From Synechococcales cyanobacterium PMM_0085 (GTDB lineage Bacteria; Cyanobacteriota; Cyanobacteriia; Elainellales; Elainellaceae), in assembly GCA_949127705.1 (NCBI GenBank), contig CASBQJ010000042.1, forward strand, positions 1-8,105: 8,105 bases of DNA, read 5' to 3'. Positions 1 to 7,361 of the stretch are shown here, piece by piece. Each line of letters opens with the position of its first letter. Positions within the stretch are counted from its first letter, which is position 1. Below the pieces are notes generated by a model. The model was given only the letters and a program-made list of their open reading frames with translations. It did no database searches and was not told where the DNA came from. Position numbers and translations under genes: made by a program.

Positions 1-989
1 ACACCGACGAGCAGTAGCAGATTTACAGGGCCTAAATCGACTCCTAGCAGCCCGCGCCCCGTATTGACCAGCCATTGATTGAAAACGGCGCTCAAAGAGC
101 TACTCTCGTCTAGAGATGAGATCCGGGCCTGCGCTTGGTCTAGATTGCTAGCCAGAATCGCGAGCCAGGGTACCAGGGGCAGGCAAGCCGTTAGGGTGGC
201 GAGCAGATAGGGGACGGTAGGGTGAGCGGGTCGAGGAGATTGAGCAGATTGAGCAGATTGGGGATTAGAGGTTAAGTGGCGGCAGAGCAGAAAAAGATAG
301 AGTCCGTGGGCGATCGCCACCAGCGCAAACAATAGCTGGGTATAAAGGCCAAGGCTCACGGTGAGGGCATAGATCGCCCAGTGCCAGGGCGCTTTGGTTC
401 GAATAGCCCACAAAAAAGCAGCACTCGATAGCAAGATCGTCAGCGTCCACAGGCTGTAGGGTCGAGCCTCTTGGGCGTAGAGCAGGTGGAGCGGCGCAAT
501 GGCAACAATGGCGATCGCCATCCAGGCCGTTTTGGCGGCAGGAAATAGTTCTCGACACAGCCACCAGAGGCAGGGAAACGCCAGCAGACTGAACAGGGCA
601 GCCAAGCTGCGAATGGCCGTAATGGAATGGCCAAACAGCATGATCCACCCGTAGGTGAGCACAAAATATAGGGGCGTCAGCTGCGGTTCTTCGGCGGCAA
701 TGCTGTGCAGAGTATCGCCTAGGGTTTTGTCGGGGCTGGGGTGCTGGTAGCGCTGAAGCGTGACCCAATCCACCACATCCCCCGTAAACACCGTCTGCTC
801 AAACTCGGCGCGGGTGTGTCCCGATAGCCGCAGGGAGGTGTATGCTTCATCCAGCCAATAGACTTTGTAATCGAGATGATAGAGGCGCAGCGCAATTCCC
901 AACAGCAGTAGCGCGATCGCCCCATAGCGCCACCAGGCCGACCGATTACGGCGCTGCTGTTTGGGTGAGATTGTTCCCGGCTCGGTCAT
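1..989 (-). CDS. GT-C / family 39-type membrane glycosyltransferase, paralogue 2 (C-terminus cut off by window edge)
   Basis: Reading leftwards from the ATG at 989, the frame stays open to base 1: 329 codons plus 2 bases. The C-terminal part lies outside the window. The protein is about two-thirds identical by eye to the gene just upstream (946-2661) over the first ~230 residues. Shared landmarks are a first membrane segment (about residues 20-37), the loop motif YWLDEAYTSLR with the acidic pair D47-E48 typical of GT-C enzymes, FGHSITAIRS (119-128) and YAQEARPYSL (171-180), with several more hydrophobic segments after that. GT-C enzymes of this type transfer a sugar from a polyprenyl-phosphate donor on the outer membrane face; the acceptor here is unknown. 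The start overlaps the upstream gene by 44 nt, which suggests translational coupling. A second in-frame ATG at 1004 would add five residues, and neither start has a clear ribosome-binding site. A QSA-repeat loop (about 245-250) replaces a longer loop in the paralogue. Family call is solid; specific function is not known. Confidence 0.88.
   Translation of the reverse strand, partial: MTEPGTISPKQQRRNRSAWWRYGAIALLLLGIALRLYHLDYKVYWLDEAYTSLRLSGHTRAEFEQTVFTGDVVDWVTLQRYQHPSPDKTLGDTLHSIAAEEPQLTPLYFVLTYGWIMLFGHSITAIRSLAALFSLLAFPCLWWLCRELFPAAKTAWMAIAIVAIAPLHLLYAQEARPYSLWTLTILLSSAAFLWAIRTKAPWHWAIYALTVSLGLYTQLLFALVAIAHGLYLFLLCRHLTSNPQSAQSAQSPRPAHPTVPYLLATLTACLPLVPWLAILASNLDQAQARISSLDESSSLSAVFNQWLVNTGRGLLGVDLGPVNLLLLVG
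241..258. repeat. 9-bp tandem repeat in the truncated glycosyltransferase gene
   Basis: TGAGCAGAT occurs at 241-249 and 250-258, with a degenerate copy (CGAGGAGAT) at 232-240. On the coding strand it gives QSA repeated in a hydrophilic loop between membrane segments. The tandem paralogue has unrelated residues at this loop, so it is a variable, probably unconstrained site. Confidence 0.75.
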
Positions 990-2661
990 CAGATTCCAGT
1001 CCATCGTTCATCGTCATTCGCCAGAGACGGTAGCGATTGTCGCCCCCGTTATCGCCTTCATCATCTGCGGTGGGATCATCATAGAGCAAGGTCAGACGAT
1101 AATTTTGCCGGATCAATTTATTTCGTAGCCGCTGGGATGGGTTGAGCAAAAAGATCGACGAGAACCCTGTCGCAACCGTCAACTGCTGCGGACGCTCGAT
1201 CAGCTGAAACATCACATCTGGATGCAGCCGATGGCTTAAGCCCAGGACGTCAATGGGGTGGCGATCGCTAATCACCAAGGGCTGTTCGGCATAGTTAATC
1301 AGCTCTGCCACCGGGATATAGTAAGCCGAGCGACCGATGCCCTTGTTCCACCACAGCTGAGATTGGGAGATGACCGCACAGCCAACCCCACTGGCCACTA
1401 GCAACACAATTAGAGTGATCCGACAGAGTTTTTGTGCCCAGGTTTTGGCCCAGACGGCCTGAGTGGCAAACCAATACGCCAACGCGAGCTGAATCCCCAA
1501 ATACGACGGAATGAGGTACCGAATCCGGATCGATCGCCCACCGCCATTGATCAGATCGGGCAAGGCCAGTGTCAGAAACGGCATCCCGATTAGCAGCAGT
1601 ACAAACAGCCAAACTGAGCGAGGGCTATGGCGGCAGAGCACATAGAGCGCCACCGCCACCAGGCAGACTAATATCCCATTGGTGGTGTCTAAACCTGCAC
1701 CCAAAAATGCCTGATTGATGATTAAAAACCACTTGTCGATTAGCTCAGATGCTGAACGTCCCTGACTAGATAAGGCACTAATATTATCGACTTGTTCAAA
1801 GTCTCTGACTAATATGGCCAGCCAGGGCAAGCTACATAGCACAGCAGCCCCAGTCGCCAGCACGTATCCCAGCACCCTAGTGGGCAGGCGGTGGCGGGTA
1901 AAACGGGAGGTAAATTTAGGATGGGCGATCGCCTCTGTAGCCATGGTGTGATCTAGCCCGACATAGATGCCGTGGGCGATCGCCACTAGCCCAAACAGTA
2001 AATGGGTATAGAGTCCCAGCGCCACCGTTAGCCCGTAAATCGCCCAATGGCTGCGGGTTTGGGTTCGCATTGCCCACAGCAATACCGCGCTAGACAGCGC
2101 GGTAAACACGGCTAATAAGCTGTAGGGGCGAGCTTCTTGGGCATACAAAACATGGACAGGGGAAATGGAGAGGATGGCGATCGCGATCCATCCCGCAAGC
2201 GATCCAATCTGCGGTGCCCGAAACAGCTCCCGACACAGCCACCACATACCCGGTAACAGGCACAGCCCAATCACCGCCGAAAAGCTCCGAATCGCGGTAA
2301 TAGAATGGCCAAATCCCTGCACCCACAACCGCACCAGCACAAAGTATAAGGGAGTCAGCTGCGGCTCGTCTGCGGCAATGCTTTGCACCATATCCAACCA
2401 GCTTTTGGCTGCGGTTGGATACTGATAGTGTTGCAGGGCATCGACCCCTACCAGGTCACCGGTAAACAAATTTTGGATATACTCTGTTCGGGTATAGCCC
2501 GCTAGCCGCAATGAGGTATAAATTTCGTCTAACCAATACACCTTGTAGTCGAGGTGGTAAAACCGCAAGAAAATTCCTAAAGCGAGTAGGGCGATCGCCC
2601 CGTAGCGCCACGGTTCAGCCTTGACCACCGCCATCCATCCAGCTTGTTTGGTTTGCCTCAC
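946..2661 (-). CDS. GT-C / family 39-type membrane glycosyltransferase, paralogue 1 (complete)
   Basis: 571 residues, an integral membrane protein of the GT-C fold resembling the family 39/PMT_2 dolichyl- or polyprenyl-phosphate-sugar transferases. Visible features: membrane segment about 18-35; first outer loop with YWLDEIYTSLR, where D45-E46 is the expected catalytic/metal-binding acidic pair; FGHSITAIRS 117-126; YAQEARPYSL 173-182; further hydrophobic segments about 155-172, 181-198, 205-233, 264-286, 325-345, 349-370, 383-403 and 413-433; RYLIPSYLG about 381-389; and a soluble C-terminal part from about 440. It probably transfers a sugar from a lipid carrier to a lipid, glycan or protein on the periplasmic side; substrate cannot be inferred. 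The GTG start at 2661 is chosen because AGGAGG lies 8 nt upstream; the next Met is residue 10. It follows lnt by 76 nt and overlaps its downstream paralogue by 44 nt. The two genes look like an old tandem duplication. Confidence 0.92.
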   Translation of the reverse strand: MRQTKQAGWMAVVKAEPWRYGAIALLALGIFLRFYHLDYKVYWLDEIYTSLRLAGYTRTEYIQNLFTGDLVGVDALQHYQYPTAAKSWLDMVQSIAADEPQLTPLYFVLVRLWVQGFGHSITAIRSFSAVIGLCLLPGMWWLCRELFRAPQIGSLAGWIAIAILSISPVHVLYAQEARPYSLLAVFTALSSAVLLWAMRTQTRSHWAIYGLTVALGLYTHLLFGLVAIAHGIYVGLDHTMATEAIAHPKFTSRFTRHRLPTRVLGYVLATGAAVLCSLPWLAILVRDFEQVDNISALSSQGRSASELIDKWFLIINQAFLGAGLDTTNGILVCLVAVALYVLCRHSPRSVWLFVLLLIGMPFLTLALPDLINGGGRSIRIRYLIPSYLGIQLALAYWFATQAVWAKTWAQKLCRITLIVLLVASGVGCAVISQSQLWWNKGIGRSAYYIPVAELINYAEQPLVISDRHPIDVLGLSHRLHPDVMFQLIERPQQLTVATGFSSIFLLNPSQRLRNKLIRQNYRLTLLYDDPTADDEGDNGGDNRYRLWRMTMNDGLESDDRAGNNLTQTAAP

Positions 2662-2669
2662 GCGCTCTG

Positions 2670-2675
2670 CCTCCT
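2670..2675 (-). promoter_or_regulatory. Strong Shine-Dalgarno site of the complete glycosyltransferase gene
   Basis: The minus strand reads AGGAGG, extended to GAGGAGG, with an 8-nt spacer before the GTG at 2661. This decides the start in favour of GTG rather than the internal ATG nine codons later. The 76-nt gap after lnt (2662-2737) also holds a TAAAAT hexamer at 2686-2691 that could be a -10 element for a separate promoter. It has no recognisable -35 partner, so that reading is weak. Confidence 0.75.
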
Positions 2676-2737
2676 CAGAACGCCCATTTTAGCTATTTCG
2701 GTAGCATGAAATCCGGTTTTGGTAATCTGGTTTGGGG

Positions 2738-4402
2738 TTAGTGGCTGCTGCGTCCTAGCCCGCCGCCCAGCAGCGCCAGCCCCAACAAAAGCGGGGTGAG
2801 CCAGTTGCCCCAGCGGACATAGGGTGTTTGGGTTTGGCGGCGGTGGATGGTGTCGGCGTGGGTTTCGTAGGTGCGGTAGCCCGAGAGCCAAACGGTGCGT
2901 CCGTGGGGGCTGACGATACCAGAAAAGCCCGTATTGGTGGCACGCACCGCCCAGCGATCGGTTTCGATTGCCCGCATCACGTCTTGGGCATGGTGTTGAG
3001 CCATCATGCGGGCTGTATAGGGGTCGTTATTGGAGGCCGTGATCATGAATTCACCGCCCCGCGCTGCCTGGTCGCGGAACAGGTTGCTAAAGGCAGACTC
3101 GTAGCAAATGGCGGCGATCGCGCGGCCAACGGGAGTATCGAAGGTTTGGGGCGATCGACCCGGCACCAAGGAACCCTCCACGGGAGACAAGCGGCTAATC
3201 AATTTGCCCAGGCTGGCTTCAAACGGAATATATTCTCCTAGCGGGACTAGTTTTTCTTTGTCATAGCGGCTGTAGAGCGCTCCTGTCCCCGTAATCGTAA
3301 ACAACGTTTGAGTCCATCGCCCCTGCTGCTGACCAATGGTGCCCACCCAGGCCGGTATGCCCCGCCGCAAAATAGCTTGATAAAACGGATGCACTGCCTG
3401 CCGCGCCGTTCCGACCCAAAACCAGGGGAACGTTCCTTCTGGCGTCAGCACAATATCTACCCCTTGGTCAGCCAGGGTTTCGTAGCCTTGGGTATAGTGT
3501 TTCAAGGCCAGCTGAGCACCCCGCTCGAATAGTTTAATCCGGGTAGGAATATTGCCTTGGATGATGCCAACTTTGAACCCAGAATCGGGTTGTTCATGCA
3601 GCGGCTGGCTGGCAAGGGCAACCCCCGCTAGGTGAGGCAGCACCAGGCAGCACGCGGCTAGCGTTAAGTAGAACCGCACAGTCTGGCGAGCAGTCTGGCG
3701 AGCAGCGGCTTGATCTGAACGCTGCTCAACCCAGCTGACAACCGCAGCCGCCACACAGCCATTCACGGCCACGATCGCCGCTGTCACCGTTAATGGACCC
3801 GACAGTTGCCCTAGGTGCAAAATTGGCAGGTTAATCGGACTCTGCGTATAGGCCAGCGATGTCCAGTCCAGCGGGCTGCGGCTCCGCAAGTCTTCTGCAA
3901 TGCACCACAGGGCTGTGCCCAAGAGAATATGAGTGCCTGAGTGGAATGCAGCCGCTGGCTGAGCCGAATGTGCCGTTAACGACGACGACAATCGACTCAA
4001 TCGTTGACTAATCCAGTTGAGGCTGAGGTACCAGGCCACTACCAGAGCCGCTCCCCACAGGGTAATAAACACCCAGGCAAATAGGGCGATCGCCACACTC
4101 GCTAGCCAGGGCACCCCCATCCAGGTCAACGGATGCAGGTCAAAAACCCAAGAAAGCGCCAGACCGTGGTAGCCGATCGCCCAAGTGAGACAGTAGAGCA
4201 CGGGACGGAGCGCCAAGGCAAAAGTTGGCTGAACACTCGCCGCCGCTTGCCGGTTGAGGGTAATCAACACCCACAGCGGCGCTAATGCCACCCAGGCCAA
4301 AAACCAGGCGTTGACAGGAGCCACCGTTAAGCCCATCCCAATACCGCTGAGTAAGGCGATCGCCAGCTGGCTCCAAGGCTGCTTAAACACTCCAGGGATC
4401 AA
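2738..4402 (-). CDS. lnt: Apolipoprotein N-acyltransferase
   Basis: 554 residues (E. coli Lnt is 512). Lnt is the last enzyme of lipoprotein maturation: after Lgt and LspA act, it moves an acyl chain from a phospholipid to the N-terminal cysteine of the lipoprotein. The N-terminal half is membrane-embedded, with hydrophobic stretches about 12-28, 32-49, 63-85, 97-127, 157-172, 200-225 and 243-265. A nitrilase-like CN_hydrolase domain follows, about 275-510, and a last membrane segment about 533-549. The catalytic triad is visible: E322 in LTPEGTFPW, K382 in RYDKEKLVPLGEY and C433 in AICYESAF, matching E. coli E267, K335 and C387. E390 and E435, also conserved, are present. The chosen start is TTG at 4402, 12 nt after the gyrA stop, with AGGG overlapping that stop at a 10-nt spacing; GTG at 4390 is an alternative. 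The gene is in the same frame as gyrA. A 12-bp tandem repeat at 3679-3702 gives a doubled ARQT in a linker. Confidence 0.95.
   Translation of the reverse strand: MIPGVFKQPWSQLAIALLSGIGMGLTVAPVNAWFLAWVALAPLWVLITLNRQAAASVQPTFALALRPVLYCLTWAIGYHGLALSWVFDLHPLTWMGVPWLASVAIALFAWVFITLWGAALVVAWYLSLNWISQRLSRLSSSLTAHSAQPAAAFHSGTHILLGTALWCIAEDLRSRSPLDWTSLAYTQSPINLPILHLGQLSGPLTVTAAIVAVNGCVAAAVVSWVEQRSDQAAARQTARQTVRFYLTLAACCLVLPHLAGVALASQPLHEQPDSGFKVGIIQGNIPTRIKLFERGAQLALKHYTQGYETLADQGVDIVLTPEGTFPWFWVGTARQAVHPFYQAILRRGIPAWVGTIGQQQGRWTQTLFTITGTGALYSRYDKEKLVPLGEYIPFEASLGKLISRLSPVEGSLVPGRSPQTFDTPVGRAIAAICYESAFSNLFRDQAARGGEFMITASNNDPYTARMMAQHHAQDVMRAIETDRWAVRATNTGFSGIVSPHGRTVWLSGYRTYETHADTIHRRQTQTPYVRWGNWLTPLLLGLALLGGGLGRSSH
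3679..3702. repeat. Two perfect tandem copies of a 12-bp unit inside lnt
   Basis: The unit CAGTCTGGCGAG occurs at 3679-3690 and again at 3691-3702. It is in frame and doubles a short ARQT stretch at about residues 235-242 of Lnt, in a hydrophilic linker before the seventh hydrophobic segment. This looks like replication slippage and is probably neutral. Confidence 0.85.
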
Positions 4403-4414
4403 AGAATTTACGCC

Positions 4415-7138
4415 CTAGCTACTGGGTTCGCTATCGGGTGGGATGTCCGATTGGTCGTCGGCTTGGCTGCCAATTTCACCGCCGATTTCACCGCCGAGCT
4501 GGCCATTGGAGGCGATCGCTTCTGCTTCACCCGTAGCTGTGACGGCTTCGTCCGTAGCCGTAGCGTCATCACCCGTGGCCAGTGCGTCTTCCCCATTCGA
4601 CGGCGGCACCAGCGCTACGGCGGCGATCGCGTCATCGTCATCTAACCGCTGCACCCGCACCCCGGTCGCTGCCCGCGACTGACAAGAAATAGCGTTGACG
4701 GCTTGGCGAATAATAATACCGCGACTGGTGACCAGAATCATCTCGTCATTGTCATTCACGACCCGCAGCGCCGCCAATTGGTCATTTTCTTTGCGGAAGC
4801 GCAGGGCACGCAAGCCCATCCCGGCACGGCGCTGGAGGCGGAACTGGGCGATTGGCACCCGTTTACCCAAACCGCCCGTGGTAATTACCAAAATCCAGGG
4901 ACCTTGATCGGCGGGCATTTCGACCTCTTGATCGTCCACCTCAATCTCCACCTCAGCCTCCTCGCTTTCAGCAATGCTTTGCACCACCTGACTGGGCAAA
5001 ATGTCCATACTGATCAGCTCGTCACCGCCGCGTAGCGACATGGCCCGCACGCCTCGCGTTGGCCGACCCAATGGCCGCAGCTGTTCGTGGTTGGTGCGGA
5101 AGTGGATTGTCATGCCCTTGCGAGAGCCGATGATAATGCTATCGTCGGCGCTGGCCAGCCGCACCCAGCGCAGTTGGTCGCCCTCCTCTAAGGAAATCGC
5201 AATCAAGCCATTGGTGCGGATGTTGCTAAAGGCAGAGAGCTGCGTTTTTTTGATGTAGCCCTTTTGCGTCAGCATCACCAGATACACATCGTCACTAAAT
5301 TCGGTGACCGATACTACGGAGGTGATTTTTTCGTTGTGGGGAATCGGCAATAGCTGCACCACGGGCATGCCGCGTGAGGTGCGCGATCCAGTTGGGATCT
5401 GGTATGCCCGCAGGCAGTACGCCACGCCGCGATCGCTAAAAAACAGCACATTGTCGTGGTCGTTGCAGGTCATGAAGTGGTCGATACCATCGTCTTCCTT
5501 CATGCGGGTGCCCGATTTACCCCGCGTCGCCCGGTTCTGCGCCTCAAACGTGCTGACGGGCATCCGCTTAATGTATCCCTGCTCTGTGACCAAGACGATC
5601 GCCTGCTCATTGGCAATCAAGTCCATGTCAAACAGTTCACCGTCTAGTGGCTCAATCACAGTCAGGCGAGGTGTAGCGTGAGCTGCCCGCAGTTCCCCAA
5701 CTTCTGTGGTAATGATTTCTAGAATGCGTTCACGCCGAGCCAAAATGTCATTCAAATCGGCAATTTTGAGTTGCAGATCGTCGTGCTCATTGTGAATTTT
5801 GTCAGCTTCTAGCGCAGTGAGACGGCGCAACTGCATTTGCAAAATGGCATCGGCCTGTACTTCTGATAGGCCATAGGTGGCAATTAGCTCCTGTTTTGCC
5901 GTCGGGGTGTCGGCGGCGCTGCGAATTAGAGCAATGATGGCATCCAAATTGGCCAGGGCAACCAGCAATCCTTGCAGCAGATGATCGCGCTCTTCCGCCT
6001 TGCGCAATTCGTAGCGGGTGCGGCGGGTAATGGTTTCAATGCGGAAGTCTAAAAAGACCTGAAGCGTATGGCGAATGGTTAGCAGCTGCGGTTCAGAGTT
6101 TACTAGCGCCAGCGCATTCACGCCAAAGTTGGCCTGGAGCGGCGTTTGCTTATAGAGGTTGTTGAGCACCACGCGCGGATAGGCGTCGCGCCGCAGCTCA
6201 ATTACAATTCGCATGCCATCGCGATCGCTCTCATCGCGAATGTCGGAGATCCCCTCTAAGCGATGCTCGTTCACCATTTCGGCGATTTTTTCGATCAGCG
6301 CGGCCTTGTTAGTCTGGAAGGGTAGCTCGGTAATAATAATGGCTTCGCGATCGGGCGCGCCACGTCGCTCTAGCGTTTCCATGGCGGCCACCCCGCGCAT
6401 CGTGATCGAACCTCGCCCGGTAGTGTAGGCTTCACGAATCCCGCTAGTGCCCAAAATTTGCCCGCCCGTCGGAAAATCTGGCCCCGGAATGTACTGCATC
6501 AACTCTAGGTCGGTGATGTCGGGGTTTTCAATCATCGCCACCACGCCATCCAACAATTCGCCTAGGTTGTGGGGTGGGATGTTGGTCGCCATCCCTACGG
6601 CAATCCCCGAAGACCCGTTGAGGAATAGCTGCGGCACCCGGGCTGGCATGACCAACGGCTCCTGCTGCGATCCGTCGTAGTTGCTGCCAAAATCGACCGT
6701 TTCCGACTCGATATCGCGCAGCAATGCATTGCTGGTTAGGGGGCGCAGCCGACACTCGGTATACCGCATCGCCGCCGGCGGATCGTTGTCAACCGAGCCA
6801 AAGTTGCCATGGCCATCAATCAAGCGCACCCGCATCGAAAAATCTTGTGCCATCCGCACCAAGGCGTCATACACCGCCGTATCGCCATGGGGATGGTATT
6901 TACCAATCACGTCTCCCACTACACGGGCGCACTTTCTAAAGGGGCGATCGGGTGACAACCCCAGCTCGTGCATAGCGTACAAAATCCGGCGGTGTACTGG
7001 CTTTAGCCCGTCTCTGGCATCCGGCAACGCCCGCCCCACAATCACGCTCATGGCGTATTCCAGGTATGACCGGGACATCTCGTTCCGCAAGTCAGTCGGC
7101 ACAATCCGGTCTTGAGGCGATTCCTGGGAGAAAGTCAT
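4415..7138 (-). CDS. gyrA: DNA gyrase subunit A (type IIA topoisomerase subunit A)
   Basis: 907 residues, the DNA-breaking subunit of gyrase, which with GyrB introduces negative supercoils. The N-terminal breakage-reunion domain carries the catalytic pair R125-Y126 in AAMRYTE (E. coli Y122). The quinolone region has GKYHPHGDTAVYD with T87 and D91 at the E. coli S83 and D87 positions. The C-terminal DNA-wrapping domain starts about 505, with a GyrA-box-like QNRATRGKSG at 534-543 and further blade motifs such as SRTSRG (585-590), GRPTRG (691-696), LQRRAGMG (768-775) and CQSRAATG (819-826). An acidic insert (721-745) and an acidic tail (845-907) with no basic residues are unusual. The ATG at 7138 fits the family N-terminus, but only a weak GGAG lies 11 nt upstream. 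Cyanobacteria often carry two GyrA-like proteins, so the ParC-like paralogue cannot be excluded, although the GyrA-box-like motif favours GyrA. Confidence 0.95.
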   Translation of the reverse strand: MTFSQESPQDRIVPTDLRNEMSRSYLEYAMSVIVGRALPDARDGLKPVHRRILYAMHELGLSPDRPFRKCARVVGDVIGKYHPHGDTAVYDALVRMAQDFSMRVRLIDGHGNFGSVDNDPPAAMRYTECRLRPLTSNALLRDIESETVDFGSNYDGSQQEPLVMPARVPQLFLNGSSGIAVGMATNIPPHNLGELLDGVVAMIENPDITDLELMQYIPGPDFPTGGQILGTSGIREAYTTGRGSITMRGVAAMETLERRGAPDREAIIITELPFQTNKAALIEKIAEMVNEHRLEGISDIRDESDRDGMRIVIELRRDAYPRVVLNNLYKQTPLQANFGVNALALVNSEPQLLTIRHTLQVFLDFRIETITRRTRYELRKAEERDHLLQGLLVALANLDAIIALIRSAADTPTAKQELIATYGLSEVQADAILQMQLRRLTALEADKIHNEHDDLQLKIADLNDILARRERILEIITTEVGELRAAHATPRLTVIEPLDGELFDMDLIANEQAIVLVTEQGYIKRMPVSTFEAQNRATRGKSGTRMKEDDGIDHFMTCNDHDNVLFFSDRGVAYCLRAYQIPTGSRTSRGMPVVQLLPIPHNEKITSVVSVTEFSDDVYLVMLTQKGYIKKTQLSAFSNIRTNGLIAISLEEGDQLRWVRLASADDSIIIGSRKGMTIHFRTNHEQLRPLGRPTRGVRAMSLRGGDELISMDILPSQVVQSIAESEEAEVEIEVDDQEVEMPADQGPWILVITTGGLGKRVPIAQFRLQRRAGMGLRALRFRKENDQLAALRVVNDNDEMILVTSRGIIIRQAVNAISCQSRAATGVRVQRLDDDDAIAAVALVPPSNGEDALATGDDATATDEAVTATGEAEAIASNGQLGGEIGGEIGSQADDQSDIPPDSEPSS
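4473..4496. repeat. Two perfect tandem copies of a 12-bp unit in the gyrA tail
   Basis: ATTTCACCGCCG is repeated at 4473-4484 and 4485-4496. It encodes a doubled GGEI in the acidic C-terminal tail of GyrA, at about residues 882-889. It keeps the reading frame and marks the tail as a fast-evolving, slippage-prone segment. Confidence 0.85.
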
Positions 7139-7250
7139 ACCGTGCGAAACTCCGAACGTGTGAACCGTAAAATGGCTGAAATCACGAGGCTGCTACAAAC
7201 CCGCAATTAATGCTTGAAATCATTGAAAAATCAGCATTTCGGCCTATTAA

Positions 7251-7256
7251 ATTTTA
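7251..7256 (-). promoter_or_regulatory. Possible -10 element for gyrA
   Basis: The minus strand reads TAAAAT within GCTAAAAT, in the A/T-rich part of the leader, a little over 110 nt before the gyrA ATG. No TTGACA-like -35 sits at 16-18 nt upstream, so this would have to be a -35-independent promoter. The assignment rests on one short match and is tentative. Confidence 0.22.
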
Positions 7257-7361
7257 GCACGATCTGACCCATTTCGAGGGGGTAAAAGGTTAGGGATGAT
7301 ACCGTTTGATTGGGTGCCCGTCAAGCTTGAAGTGTAACCGTCAGTTGGGTGCCACACACGG

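Noticed and set aside
241..258. Short tandem repeat considered as the edge of a CRISPR array or an iteron
   Set aside because: The unit is only 9 bp, has no spacers, is multiple-of-three in length and sits inside a coding frame, so it is a coding microrepeat.
265..925. Several short minus-strand reading frames in the leftmost kilobase, suggesting a broken gene
   Set aside because: They are out-of-frame shadows. The true frame is open without interruption from 989 to base 1 and matches the upstream paralogue, so the gene is truncated by the window edge, not a pseudogene.
2828..3241. 137-residue plus-strand frame opposite lnt
   Set aside because: It lies antisense to the conserved catalytic domain of lnt, including the C433 codon, and has no recognisable protein features; it is a shadow of high-GC coding sequence.
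6681..7115. 144-residue plus-strand frame opposite gyrA
   Set aside because: It is antisense to the most conserved part of gyrA, including the catalytic tyrosine, and shows no family features.
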